DNA of 23,226 bases from a virus. Below the pieces are notes generated by a model. That model was not told the DNA's origin and did no database searches. It was given only the letters and a program-made list of their open reading frames with translations. A program made the position numbers and the translations under genes. Positions 6,877 to 14,107 of this stretch are shown one piece after another; position 1 is the first letter of the stretch; each line of letters opens with the position of its first letter. The stretch spans positions 1-23,226 of the IMG/VR virus record IMGVR_UViG_3300032288_000240; one strand, 5' to 3'.

Positions 6877-7026
6877 ATGGCTACCACCACATACAGACAG
6901 CCTAAGCCGGTGCCGATTAACGGCAATAGCGGGTACCCGAATAACGTTGCTAATACCCAGACCCTGAAGACTCGGGGCACTGGTGCGGCGACCAAGGGTA
7001 CCAATAGCAGCAAAAAGATGGGCTGA
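6877..7026 (+). CDS. 49-residue protein with TRGTGAATKGT motif
   Basis: ATG at 6877 directly follows the TAA of the upstream gene, and the TGA at 7024-7026 overlaps the adaptor ATG by one base. That tight packing on both sides is the main support for such a short gene. The product starts MATTTYRQPKPVPING and ends with TRGTGAATKGTNSSKKMG. RGTGAATKG-type endings are familiar from small proteins of many phages. It is basic, lacks acidic residues and is probably disordered. Its role is unknown; it may be a small virion peptide. Confidence 0.68.
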   Translation: MATTTYRQPKPVPINGNSGYPNNVANTQTLKTRGTGAATKGTNSSKKMG

Positions 7027-7688
7027 TGAACTACGCCACGCTTGTCGAAACGATAGAGGCTTATACTGAGAACGACTTCCCGGACACGGCGGGGTCTGGC
7101 GGTCTTACGTCTGCGGAGCAGGTAGCTACGTTCGTTGGGCAGGCTGAGCAGCGCATCTACAATAATGTGCAGTTGCTCGAACTGCGTAAGAACGTGACGG
7201 GCAATGCCACGGCTGCAAACAAGTATCTGAGCGTGCCGTCCGACTGGCTGGCTAACTTCTCACTTGCTGTGATCGACCCGACTAGTGGGGCGTACGAATA
7301 CCTGCTGAACAAGGATGTTAACTTCATCCGCGAGGCGTTTCCGTACCCGGCGACCACTGGCAAGCCCACCCACTATGCCATGTTTGACCAGACTTCGTAC
7401 ATCCTCGGCCCTACGCCGGATGCAAGCTACGAAATGGAACTGCACTATTTCTACTATCCGCAGTCTATTGTGACCGCTAGCACGTCGTGGTTGGGTGATA
7501 ACTTCAGTTCTGCCCTGCTCTATGGCTCTCTTCTGGAAGCCTATACCTTCATGAAGGGTGAGGCTGATGTCCTTGCTCAGTACCAGAAGCGGTACGATGA
7601 AGCGCTGGCGCAGCTCAAGGAGCTGAGTGAAGGTAAGAACCGTCAAGATATGTATCGCACGACTCAAGTTAGGTACCCCGTCAGATGA
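7026..7688 (+). CDS. Head-tail adaptor protein, SU10 type
   Basis: 220 residues starting in an ATGA overlap. Order of signatures: LVETIEAYTEND, EQVATFVGQAEQRIYNNVQLLELR (a long helix), a beta domain with KYLSVPSDWL, YEYLLNKDVNFIREAFP and KPTHYAMFD, then ELHYFYYPQSI, TSWLGDNFSSALLYGSLLEAYTFMKGE and a final helix YQKRYDEALAQLKEL. This is the layout of the adaptor family named for phage SU10 (gp11/gp4-like), which forms a dodecameric ring between portal and nozzle. It is complete, with no odd insertion. The stop overlaps the next start by four bases. Confidence 0.88.
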   Translation: MNYATLVETIEAYTENDFPDTAGSGGLTSAEQVATFVGQAEQRIYNNVQLLELRKNVTGNATAANKYLSVPSDWLANFSLAVIDPTSGAYEYLLNKDVNFIREAFPYPATTGKPTHYAMFDQTSYILGPTPDASYEMELHYFYYPQSIVTASTSWLGDNFSSALLYGSLLEAYTFMKGEADVLAQYQKRYDEALAQLKELSEGKNRQDMYRTTQVRYPVR

Positions 7689-7978
7689 GCGACATGTCCA
7701 TCCTTTTTGGTGTCGATGTTGGTAGCGTTATGGTGCAGACCACCAGCAACCGTGGGTTTACGCCTGAAGAGATTGCCGAACGTGCGCTAGACAAAATTGT
7801 CTACGTAGGTAGCCAGAGCCACCCCGCTATCCGGGATCAGGCCGAAGCTTTCAAGGACAGTATCCGCAAGGTGCTGGTGTTCTACATGCACGAGGCTGTC
7901 AGGTCTCACAACACGACTATAGCTAACAAGCTCAACAATGCCGGTCACCCCGATCTGGCCGCAATCCTAGACATTTAA
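7685..7978 (+). CDS. Conserved small phage protein of the connector region
   Basis: 97 residues, ATGA-overlapping the adaptor gene. The N-terminal part (ILFGVDVGSVMVQTTSNRGFTPEEIAE) is followed by helices with the conserved AIRDQAEAFKDSIRKVLVFYMHEAV and a C-terminal NKLNNAGHPDLAAIL. I recognise the pattern from aquatic phages, usually next to the SU10-type adaptor, but no function is assigned. No cysteine, signal or membrane segment. It may be a minor connector or assembly factor. Confidence 0.75.
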   Translation: MSDMSILFGVDVGSVMVQTTSNRGFTPEEIAERALDKIVYVGSQSHPAIRDQAEAFKDSIRKVLVFYMHEAVRSHNTTIANKLNNAGHPDLAAILDI

Positions 7979-7988
7979 GGAGAATACT

Positions 7989-8462
7989 ATGGCGATTACA
8001 CAGGCAATGACCACTTCGTTCAAGGCTGAGCTTATGCTGGCTGTGCACGACTTCCGCCTTACAAGCGGCGACTCTTTCAAGCTGGCGCTCTACACGTCGT
8101 CGGCCACTATCGACGCCAATACCACGGCGTACACGTCTTCCAACGAAGTTACCGGCACGAACTATTCGGCTGGCGGCGGCGCACTGGTTAATAGCGGCGT
8201 TACTGCGACTAACACCAATGCCTCGGCGGGTACGGGTTTCACGGACTTCAGTGACCTGACGTTCGGCACGGCTACAATCACGGCTCGCGGTGCGCTTATC
8301 TATAACACCACGCCTTCGGCTAACGGCACGGCGAATACCACGCTGACGAACGCTGCTGTGTGCGCGTTGGATTTTGGTTCGGACAAGACATCCACTGCGG
8401 GTGACTTCACCATCATTTTCCCCGCCGCCACCAACACGACGGCAATCATCAGGATTGCCTAA
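7989..8462 (+). CDS. Conserved all-beta virion (tail/fibre-base) protein
   Basis: 157 residues with a perfect AAGGAG site (7977-7982) six bases before the ATG, suggesting high expression. Conserved elements are MAITQAMTTSFKAELM, SGDSFKLALYTSSATID, the ITARGALIYN strand, CALDFGSDKTST and DFTIIFPAA with IIRIA at the end. This family commonly sits between connector and fibre genes in phages; I know of no experimental function. Composition (Thr, Ala, Gly, Asn) and predicted beta strands fit a fibre-base or tail-surface component. Confidence 0.75.
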   Translation: MAITQAMTTSFKAELMLAVHDFRLTSGDSFKLALYTSSATIDANTTAYTSSNEVTGTNYSAGGGALVNSGVTATNTNASAGTGFTDFSDLTFGTATITARGALIYNTTPSANGTANTTLTNAAVCALDFGSDKTSTAGDFTIIFPAATNTTAIIRIA

Positions 8463-10421
8463 ATGGCACTTGTAGTTGCAGACCGCGTACAAGAGACGAC
8501 AACCACAACGGGCACTGGCACGGTAACACTTGCTGGTGCTTCCGCTGGCTATCAGTCTTTTGCTGCTATAGGCGACGGTAATACGACGTACTACACGATT
8601 ACGAGCGGTAACAACTGGGAAGTTGGTATCGGCACCTACACGTTGTCTGGTACTACACTAGCACGTACTACTGTACTTTCCTCCAGCGCGGGCGGTACTA
8701 CTAAGATCACCCTTAGTGGTACTTCCAACGTCTTCGTAACTTACCCATCCGGCAAGGCGCTGTACACGGACGCCAGTGGTAACGCCATCGCACTTGGCAC
8801 ACCTGCTTCTGGCACCGTCACGAACCTGACCGGCACGGCGTCCATCAACATCAACGGGACAGTGGGCGCGACCACGGCAAATACAGGCGCGTTTACTACA
8901 ATAGTTGGCACCACTACTTCCGCAACCGGTTTTGCCGTAGGACGCCAAGGCACCACCAATCCTGTACTGAACGTAGATGCCTCTACCGCGTCTGTTGTCA
9001 CCGGTTTAAATCTTAAAGGCGCAGCCGCCGCTGGCGGTATGGCGCTATCTGTTACTTCGTCTGGGACGAACGAGAACCTGACTATCGACGCCAAAGGCAG
9101 CGGCACGATTACGCTGAACGGTACGGCGACTGGCGCAGTTTCCACTACTCGCGCCTTTTCCAGTGCTAACCAGACGCTCACCACAACATCCGCCAATTCG
9201 CTCGCTGTTGGCCGTCAGGGGATAACGAACCCGGTCCTTAATGTCGATGCTTCCACCGCATCAGTTGTCACCGGACTGAACGTCAAAGGCGCAGCCGCTG
9301 CTGGCGGAATGGCGCTCTCTGTCACTTCGTCTGGCGCGAGCGAAAACCTGACAATCGACGCCAAAGGCAACGGCACAGTAACAATCAACGGCACGGCTAC
9401 CGGCGCAATTACGCTTAACACCACCACCAGTGCGCCTACATATAACGCCACAACTATCGCATCAGGCTTTCAGTTTGGTGCGGCTGGAGCCTCTGGAAGA
9501 ATAACTGCTACAGGCACCTCTGGTATTTTTAATATGGTGAACAGCACGGGCTCACTCTTTGCTGGCTTGCTGCTTGGTCCGTCCGGCACTGGTTATGTCC
9601 GCCTGAAACCTACAGGAATTGGCGGGACGCTTGAAATTCGCATGGCGGACGACTCTGCTTATGGCCCGTTTAATTCCGCCGCGCATCTCATTACTGCCGT
9701 TACCGCCAATTCTCTTTGCGTTGGTCGTCAAGGCACGATAAACCCGGTCCTTAACGTCGATGCCTCTGCTGTAAACGTCAATACTGGCCTGAACTTAAAG
9801 GGTGCCGCTAGCAACGGCGGCGTGGCCGTGTCCGTTACTTCGGCATCAACAAACGAAAGCGTGACATTTGATGCCAAAGGCACTGGCACAATTACGTTTA
9901 ACGCCACTGGCACGGGTAATGTGTTGGTTAACCGCTTGCTGGACATTAGCGCGTCAACAGCTGGGCAGATTAAGTTCCCGGCTACGGCAAATGCCTCTGC
10001 GGACGCAAATACTCTTGATGACTATGAAGAAGGCACTTGGACAATGGGTGTGTCATTTGGTGGTGCCGCAGTTGGTATTACATACACCCTCCGCGATGCC
10101 AGCTACGTCAAAATTGGTCGCACAGTGTCTATTGTTGGCGGGCTTACCCTGAGTAACAAAGGGTCGTCAACTGGTAACGCAAGAGTGACGGGACTTCCGT
10201 TTACCACAAACACAGGGTCAAATCAGCAGTACGGGTTCAATAACATTGCAGGGCTTGTTAATGTTACTTTTACAGGCCCCGCTGCACTTGGAACATATAA
10301 CACGGGATCAGCGGCTACGCTTGATATAATGGGGAGTGGCGCTTCGGCTACTTTAACAGACACCGTGTTTACCAATACTTCCAGTGTTTATGGCAGTCTT
10401 ACATTCATTTCCACGACCTAA
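8463..10421 (+). CDS. Tail fibre with three 71-residue repeats
   Basis: 652 residues, starting immediately after the previous stop. Residues 1-100 form a conserved N-terminal domain (ALVVADRVQETTTTTGTGT, FAAIGDGNTTYY, VFVTYPSGKAL) typical of fibres attached to short or minor tail structures. The stalk contains three copies of a unit with VGRQG, NPVLNVDAS, TGLNLKGAA and DAKGSGTITLNGT. The C-terminal part (ASADANTLDDYEEGTW, YVKIGRTVSIVGGL, ARVTGLPFTT) resembles widespread receptor-binding tips. No self-cleaving chaperone is visible. It likely forms a trimeric fibre that recognises the host surface. The last third is AT-richer than its surroundings. Confidence 0.85.
   Translation: MALVVADRVQETTTTTGTGTVTLAGASAGYQSFAAIGDGNTTYYTITSGNNWEVGIGTYTLSGTTLARTTVLSSSAGGTTKITLSGTSNVFVTYPSGKALYTDASGNAIALGTPASGTVTNLTGTASININGTVGATTANTGAFTTIVGTTTSATGFAVGRQGTTNPVLNVDASTASVVTGLNLKGAAAAGGMALSVTSSGTNENLTIDAKGSGTITLNGTATGAVSTTRAFSSANQTLTTTSANSLAVGRQGITNPVLNVDASTASVVTGLNVKGAAAAGGMALSVTSSGASENLTIDAKGNGTVTINGTATGAITLNTTTSAPTYNATTIASGFQFGAAGASGRITATGTSGIFNMVNSTGSLFAGLLLGPSGTGYVRLKPTGIGGTLEIRMADDSAYGPFNSAAHLITAVTANSLCVGRQGTINPVLNVDASAVNVNTGLNLKGAASNGGVAVSVTSASTNESVTFDAKGTGTITFNATGTGNVLVNRLLDISASTAGQIKFPATANASADANTLDDYEEGTWTMGVSFGGAAVGITYTLRDASYVKIGRTVSIVGGLTLSNKGSSTGNARVTGLPFTTNTGSNQQYGFNNIAGLVNVTFTGPAALGTYNTGSAATLDIMGSGASATLTDTVFTNTSSVYGSLTFISTT
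8928..9140 (+). repeat. Fibre repeat unit 1 (71 codons)
   Basis: First of three in-frame 213-base units in the fibre gene, from GFAVGRQG to TATGAV. Nearly identical to unit 2 in protein but with many synonymous differences in DNA. Confidence 0.85.
9198..9410 (+). repeat. Fibre repeat unit 2 (71 codons)
   Basis: Second 213-base unit, from SLAVGRQG to TATGAI, separated from unit 1 by 19 codons. Exactly the same length as units 1 and 3. Confidence 0.85.
9711..9923 (+). repeat. Fibre repeat unit 3 (71 codons)
   Basis: Third 213-base unit, from SLCVGRQG to GTGNV. It is more diverged (ASAVNVNTGL, SNGGVAVSV, STNESVTFDAKG) and is separated from unit 2 by 100 codons of unrelated fibre sequence. Confidence 0.8.
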
Positions 10422-10433
10422 AGGGAATAAATT

Positions 10434-10742
10434 ATGCCTCGCATTGCGACAGTTAATCAGCGCGAAATCACTGAAAACGGCACCATACAAATCCGCATTG
10501 CAAAGCAAGTTGTCGATGCCGGAGAAGTTATCTCATCCCTTTGGCACCGTTGCTCTGTTGTGCCGGGTGAAGATGTCGAAAGCGTTATAGCAAACGTGGA
10601 CGATCACATGGCGCAGATGGGCTACGGCCCCGTTGTTGACTGGTCAGGCGTCCGCGCCCTAGTCGCGTCAGAACACACGCCGGAAGTCGTGCAGGCGTAT
10701 CAGGACGCGATGGCCGCACAGGTCGCCGAGCGGGCCGCATGA
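10434..10742 (+). CDS. Small protein downstream of the fibre (possible fibre assembly partner)
   Basis: 102 residues with AGGGA (10422-10426) upstream, ending in an ATGA overlap with the next gene. It is soluble and helical in the second half (VRALVASEHTPEVVQAYQDAMAAQVAERAA), with a basic N-terminal segment (ITENGTIQIRIAKQV). No family is recognised. A small gene directly behind a fibre gene is often an assembly chaperone or attachment factor, but nothing in the sequence proves that here. Confidence 0.6.
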   Translation: MPRIATVNQREITENGTIQIRIAKQVVDAGEVISSLWHRCSVVPGEDVESVIANVDDHMAQMGYGPVVDWSGVRALVASEHTPEVVQAYQDAMAAQVAERAA

Positions 10743-11281
10743 AAAAGACTCTGATCGTCCTCGCCCTTCTCGTTGTGACCCCGGCTGAAGCCTCGCCGTC
10801 CCTTGCCATCTGCCACACCCCCTACGCCTTGTGCGCCTCCAGCGCGACGGTGGCAGTGCCCGGTAAGACGGTGACGGTGAATGGCAACACGTTCCCCATG
10901 GGTGTCTCGGTATGCCCAGTCCTCAAGGGTGCCAGCATTGCCGATCTAAGTCTGATGGGTGGCTCCTGTAAGGCCCCCAAGGGCAAGGTCTGGTCCCTGT
11001 TCAGTAACGCCAAGACCTACCCCGTTGCCCCGACTTGGGCACCCACCACCGTCGTGATCCGCACTTTTACCAGCACATCCAAGCCGGGTGGCGGCTTCTC
11101 GAACATGTGGTCTATGCCCTGCACAGTACGTCCCAAGAAGGTAAACGGCGTGACATTGGCTGACTGCGTAGGCCCCATGAACGAAAGCCCGTGGACATCG
11201 ACCACCGTTCCTCCCGGTGCTAAGATTGGCACAGCAGCCCCTGAAGGCTTCCCAAACCCGGTTGGGGGTAATTTCCCTTAG
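10739..11281 (+). CDS. Secreted six-cysteine protein
   Basis: 180 residues starting in an ATGA overlap. MKKTLIVLALLVVTPAEA is a clear Sec signal peptide with likely cleavage after residue 18 (AEA|S). The mature part has six cysteines (C25, C32 and those in SVCPVL, GSCKAP, MPCTV, ADCVGP). An even count in an exported protein suggests three disulfides. Conserved-looking blocks are GVSVCPVLKGASIADLSLMG, KVWSLF, SNMWSMPC and GPMNESPW. There is no lipobox and no catalytic motif I can name. I have the impression of homologues in aquatic phages beside endolysin genes. It should act in the periplasm or outside: lysis, envelope modification or superinfection exclusion are possible. Confidence 0.75.
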   Translation: MKKTLIVLALLVVTPAEASPSLAICHTPYALCASSATVAVPGKTVTVNGNTFPMGVSVCPVLKGASIADLSLMGGSCKAPKGKVWSLFSNAKTYPVAPTWAPTTVVIRTFTSTSKPGGGFSNMWSMPCTVRPKKVNGVTLADCVGPMNESPWTSTTVPPGAKIGTAAPEGFPNPVGGNFP

Positions 11282-11283
11282 CC

Positions 11284-11745
11284 ATGCAGCTCTCCCCGCA
11301 CTTCACCCTTGAGGAGCTTACCAAGTCTCAAACTGGGGAACGGCGGGGCATTGACAACGTGCCCGGTGCTGCTGCGCTGGATAGTCTCAAGGTGCTGTGT
11401 GAACGGGTACTAGAGCCGGTGCGGGAACACTTCGGGCCGGTCCATATCAACTCAGGCTACCGGGGACCGGAGCTGAACAAGGCTGTTGGCGGCGCAGGTA
11501 CTTCACAGCACTGTCTGGGTCAGGCTGCGGATATCGAGGTGCCCGGGGTTGCTAACGGGGACTTGGCGAAGTGGGTTGCTGCCAACTTGGACTTCGATCA
11601 GGTCATTCTGGAGTGCTACCGCAAGGGTCAGCCCAACAGCGGCTGGGTCCATGTTAGCTACAAAGACTTTGGTAACCGCAAAATAACCCTTACAGCTACC
11701 GTCGTAAGCGGCAGGATGATATACAACCCGGGCTTTAGCGCGTAA
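11284..11745 (+). CDS. Endolysin, peptidase M15A family
   Basis: 153 residues, two bases after the previous stop. FTLEELTKSQTGERRGIDN (7-25) and INSGYRGPELNKAVGG (55-70) are typical of M15A (D-Ala-D-Ala carboxypeptidase-like) phage lysins. SQHCLGQAADIEV supplies zinc ligands H76 and D83, and GWVHVSY supplies H123, so the HxxGxAxD...H set is complete. It should cut the peptide cross-links of peptidoglycan. There is no signal peptide, so release to the periplasm needs the holin at 14864-15274, about 3 kb downstream past fibre genes. Function is well supported; the exact bond cleaved is not shown. Confidence 0.92.
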   Translation: MQLSPHFTLEELTKSQTGERRGIDNVPGAAALDSLKVLCERVLEPVREHFGPVHINSGYRGPELNKAVGGAGTSQHCLGQAADIEVPGVANGDLAKWVAANLDFDQVILECYRKGQPNSGWVHVSYKDFGNRKITLTATVVSGRMIYNPGFSA

Positions 11746-11760
11746 CCAGAGGGGACTAAA

Positions 11761-12879
11761 ATGTTTGGTTTTTTCCCCTTTGCGGCAGATACCTTTGCTA
11801 GCACAGGTGCGGTAAGCAGCGTTTCTGTCTCCGTTAGTGTTACCGGGGTCGAAGGTACCGGTTCAGTCGGTACCGCAGCCGTTCAGGCTGCTGCTAATAC
11901 TACGCTAACTGGGGTCTCGGCTACTGGTTCAGTCGGTACCGTAACCACCCAAGCCGCTGCTAATACTACGCTAACTGGGGTCTCGGCTACTGGTTCAGTC
12001 GGTACCGTAACCACCCAAGCCGCTGCTAATACTACGCTAACTGGGATCGAAGCCACTGGTTCAGTCGGTACTGTAACAGTTCAAGCCATATCCTCAGTTT
12101 CTGTCCTTTTGACCGGGGTCTCAGCTGACGGCTTTGTGGGTACTGTGTCGGTCTCAGTTAGCGGCGCGATTATAGTCTTCCCCACCGGGGTCGAAGCCAC
12201 TGGTTCAGTAGGCACCCCCACTATCTACGCCGCTGCCAATACGAACGTAACCGGGGTCTCTGCTGACGGGTTTGTCGGGGCCGTAACAGTCCAAGCTGCC
12301 CAATCTGTGTCTGTGACCCTTACCGGGGTCTCGGCTACTGGTGCTGTTGGCACTGTTACGGTGGCCTTCCCGGCCTCTGTGTCGGTTACGGGGGTCTCGG
12401 CCACTGGGTCGGTAGGTACTGTAACCACCACTGCTAAGGCCAATGTTACCCCCACTGGGGTATCGGCTACTGGGTCTGTCGGCACAGTTGTTGCGGCTAT
12501 TCCCAAGCAAGTCACCCTTACCGGGGTCTCGGCTACAGGGTCTGTAGGCACAGCTACCGTGTCTTTGCCCAAGCTGGTTTCTGTTACCGGGGTCTCGGCC
12601 ACTGGGTCGGTGGGTGACATAGCTATATCCGGGGGGGCTACCGTCAACGTGACGGGGGTTCAGGCTACTGGCTATATCGCTAATGTGCTGGTTTGGGGTA
12701 TAATCAACGACAACCAGACACCAAACTGGCAGACCATAAACGACTCCCAGACGGTTACTTGGACACAGGTAAACGACGCAAATACAGTAACTTGGGCCCC
12801 TGTTGACGACTCTCAGACGGGTACTTGGGTACAAGTAAACGATGGAAATACAGTAACTTGGGTAGAAATCCCCACGTAA
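11761..12879 (+). CDS. 13-repeat beta-type virion protein (TGVSATGSVGTVTV repeats)
   Basis: 372 residues with an AGAGGGG site 5 bases before the ATG. After a short hydrophobic start, 13 units of the type TG(V/I)xATGSVGT begin at residues 28, 50, 72, 94, 118, 142, 164, 188, 210, 232, 254, 276 and 298. Spacing is 22 or 24 residues and never odd. The C-terminal part has Trp at 312, 323, 334, 345, 356 and 367, exactly every 11 residues, in (I/V)NDxxTVTW units. There is no cysteine and almost no charge in the first 300 residues. Alternating small and hydrophobic residues suggest a fibrous beta stalk, likely trimeric. Location between endolysin and a self-cleaving fibre suggests a fibre or adhesin. 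No enzyme motif is seen. Function inferred only. Confidence 0.8.
   Translation: MFGFFPFAADTFASTGAVSSVSVSVSVTGVEGTGSVGTAAVQAAANTTLTGVSATGSVGTVTTQAAANTTLTGVSATGSVGTVTTQAAANTTLTGIEATGSVGTVTVQAISSVSVLLTGVSADGFVGTVSVSVSGAIIVFPTGVEATGSVGTPTIYAAANTNVTGVSADGFVGAVTVQAAQSVSVTLTGVSATGAVGTVTVAFPASVSVTGVSATGSVGTVTTTAKANVTPTGVSATGSVGTVVAAIPKQVTLTGVSATGSVGTATVSLPKLVSVTGVSATGSVGDIAISGGATVNVTGVQATGYIANVLVWGIINDNQTPNWQTINDSQTVTWTQVNDANTVTWAPVDDSQTGTWVQVNDGNTVTWVEIPT
11842..12690 (+). repeat. Array of 13 in-frame TGVSATGSVGT repeats
   Basis: Thirteen coding units of 66 or 72 bases. Most carry GGGGTCTCGGC followed by ACTGG or ACAGG; variants encode GVEATGS, GVSADGF and GVQATGY. Confidence 0.9.
11890..12045 (+). 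repeat. Perfect 66-base tandem repeat
   Basis: Two identical 66-base copies (11890-11955 and 11956-12021) are followed by 24 identical bases of a third (12022-12045). The lack of synonymous change marks a recent duplication within the older array. Confidence 0.93.
12694..12876 (+). repeat. Trp repeat, 11-residue period
   Basis: Six tryptophans exactly 11 codons apart, in units such as NDSQTVTW and NDGNTVTW. Alternate units are more alike, giving a 22-residue super-period equal to that of the upstream array. Confidence 0.85.
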
Positions 12880-12888
12880 GGACCGAAA

Positions 12889-14106
12889 ATGGCTAGTACC
12901 TACAGTCCCCTAAAAATCCAGTTGATGACCACGGGTGAGAACACCACCACGTGGGGCAACGTTACCAATGTCAACCTAGGCACAGCTATCGAAGAGATGG
13001 TAACCGGGTCGTCGGATGTTACCTTTGCTAGTACTACAGTTACCTTGACGCTGACGGATACCAATGCATCCCAGACGGCGCGTCACCTGCGCCTTAATTT
13101 GACCGGCACTTCGGGCGGCGCACAGAACTTGATAGTTCCCGCCGTTGAGAAGGTCTACCTCGTCAACAACGGTTGCGCTGACGCAATCACGGTTAAGAAC
13201 TCCTCGGGCACAGGCACTGCGGTCCCTGCCGGTAAGACCATGTGGGTCTACAATGACGGCACAAACGTTACGAACGCTATTACCCACCTGACTTCGTTGA
13301 CACTTGCTGCGGCCCTTCCGGTGGCTAGCGGCGGTACGGGGCTGACCTCTACTCCGTCCAACGGCCAGATCGACATCGGCAACGGCACGGGCTTCACTCG
13401 CGCGGCTATCACTGCGGGCAGTGGTATCTCCGTAACAAACGGCTCTGGCACCATAACTATTGCGGCTACGGGAGGCAGCGGTACAGTTACTTCGGTTAAT
13501 GCAAGTGGCGGCAGCACAGGCCTGTCGTTCTCAGGCGGTCCGATCACAGGTAGTGGAACCCTGACACTGGCCGGTACACTGGCTGTTGCTAACGGCGGCA
13601 CGGGTGGAACGTCACAGGCTGCGGCGCAGTCTGCGCTCGGCGTGCCCTCCACTACGGGTTCTGGTGCCTCGGGCAACTGGGTTATTAACGTTACTGGCTC
13701 GTCCGCTAGCTGCACAGGTAACGCTGCAACAGCTACTACTGCCACTACAGCCACTACAGCTAACGCTTTGAACAGCAGTAATTCCTACACTGCCGTGGAT
13801 TTCACGGCCACATCTGACATGCGGTTGAAGGACGTTTATGGCTTTATTACCGATGCGCTGGATAAGGTGGACGCCTTAAACGGGTTCTACTACCGGAATA
13901 ACGATAAGGCTCGCTCGCTGGGTCAGGTCAAAGAAGAGCAGCAGGTTGGCCTGTCCGCCCAAGCTTTACAGGATGTCTTACCGGAAGCTATTAGCCGGTG
14001 GTCGGTTGATCCTGAGTATCTGGTTGTCGCTTATGACCGTGTTATTCCGTTGCTGGTCGAGGCAATCAAGGAACTGCGGGCTGAAGTTAAGGCGCTGAAG
14101 GGTTAA
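12889..14106 (+). CDS. Tail fibre with C-terminal S74 self-cleaving chaperone
   Basis: 405 residues. The N-terminal segment (YSPLKIQLMTTGENTTTWGNVTNVNLG) is a conserved fibre attachment domain. The middle has GGTG-type fibre repeats (LPVASGGTGLTS, VANGGTGGTSQAAAQSALG) and a TATTATTAN linker. The C-terminal part is a peptidase S74 intramolecular chaperone: SDMRLKD gives the catalytic Ser309 and Lys314, and FYYRNND, VGLSAQALQDVLPEAI and VVAYDRVIPLLVEAIKEL follow. In this family the chaperone trimerises the fibre and then cuts itself off just before the serine. About 97 residues would be released here. Fibre role and autocleavage are well supported by motif; the receptor is unknown. Confidence 0.9.
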   Translation: MASTYSPLKIQLMTTGENTTTWGNVTNVNLGTAIEEMVTGSSDVTFASTTVTLTLTDTNASQTARHLRLNLTGTSGGAQNLIVPAVEKVYLVNNGCADAITVKNSSGTGTAVPAGKTMWVYNDGTNVTNAITHLTSLTLAAALPVASGGTGLTSTPSNGQIDIGNGTGFTRAAITAGSGISVTNGSGTITIAATGGSGTVTSVNASGGSTGLSFSGGPITGSGTLTLAGTLAVANGGTGGTSQAAAQSALGVPSTTGSGASGNWVINVTGSSASCTGNAATATTATTATTANALNSSNSYTAVDFTATSDMRLKDVYGFITDALDKVDALNGFYYRNNDKARSLGQVKEEQQVGLSAQALQDVLPEAISRWSVDPEYLVVAYDRVIPLLVEAIKELRAEVKALKG

Positions 14107-14107
14107 C

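Noticed and set aside
11842-12690. CRISPR-like array
   Set aside because: The repeats are in-frame coding units with related, not unique, spacers, there is no dyad symmetry, and the period is 66-72 bases within a protein gene.
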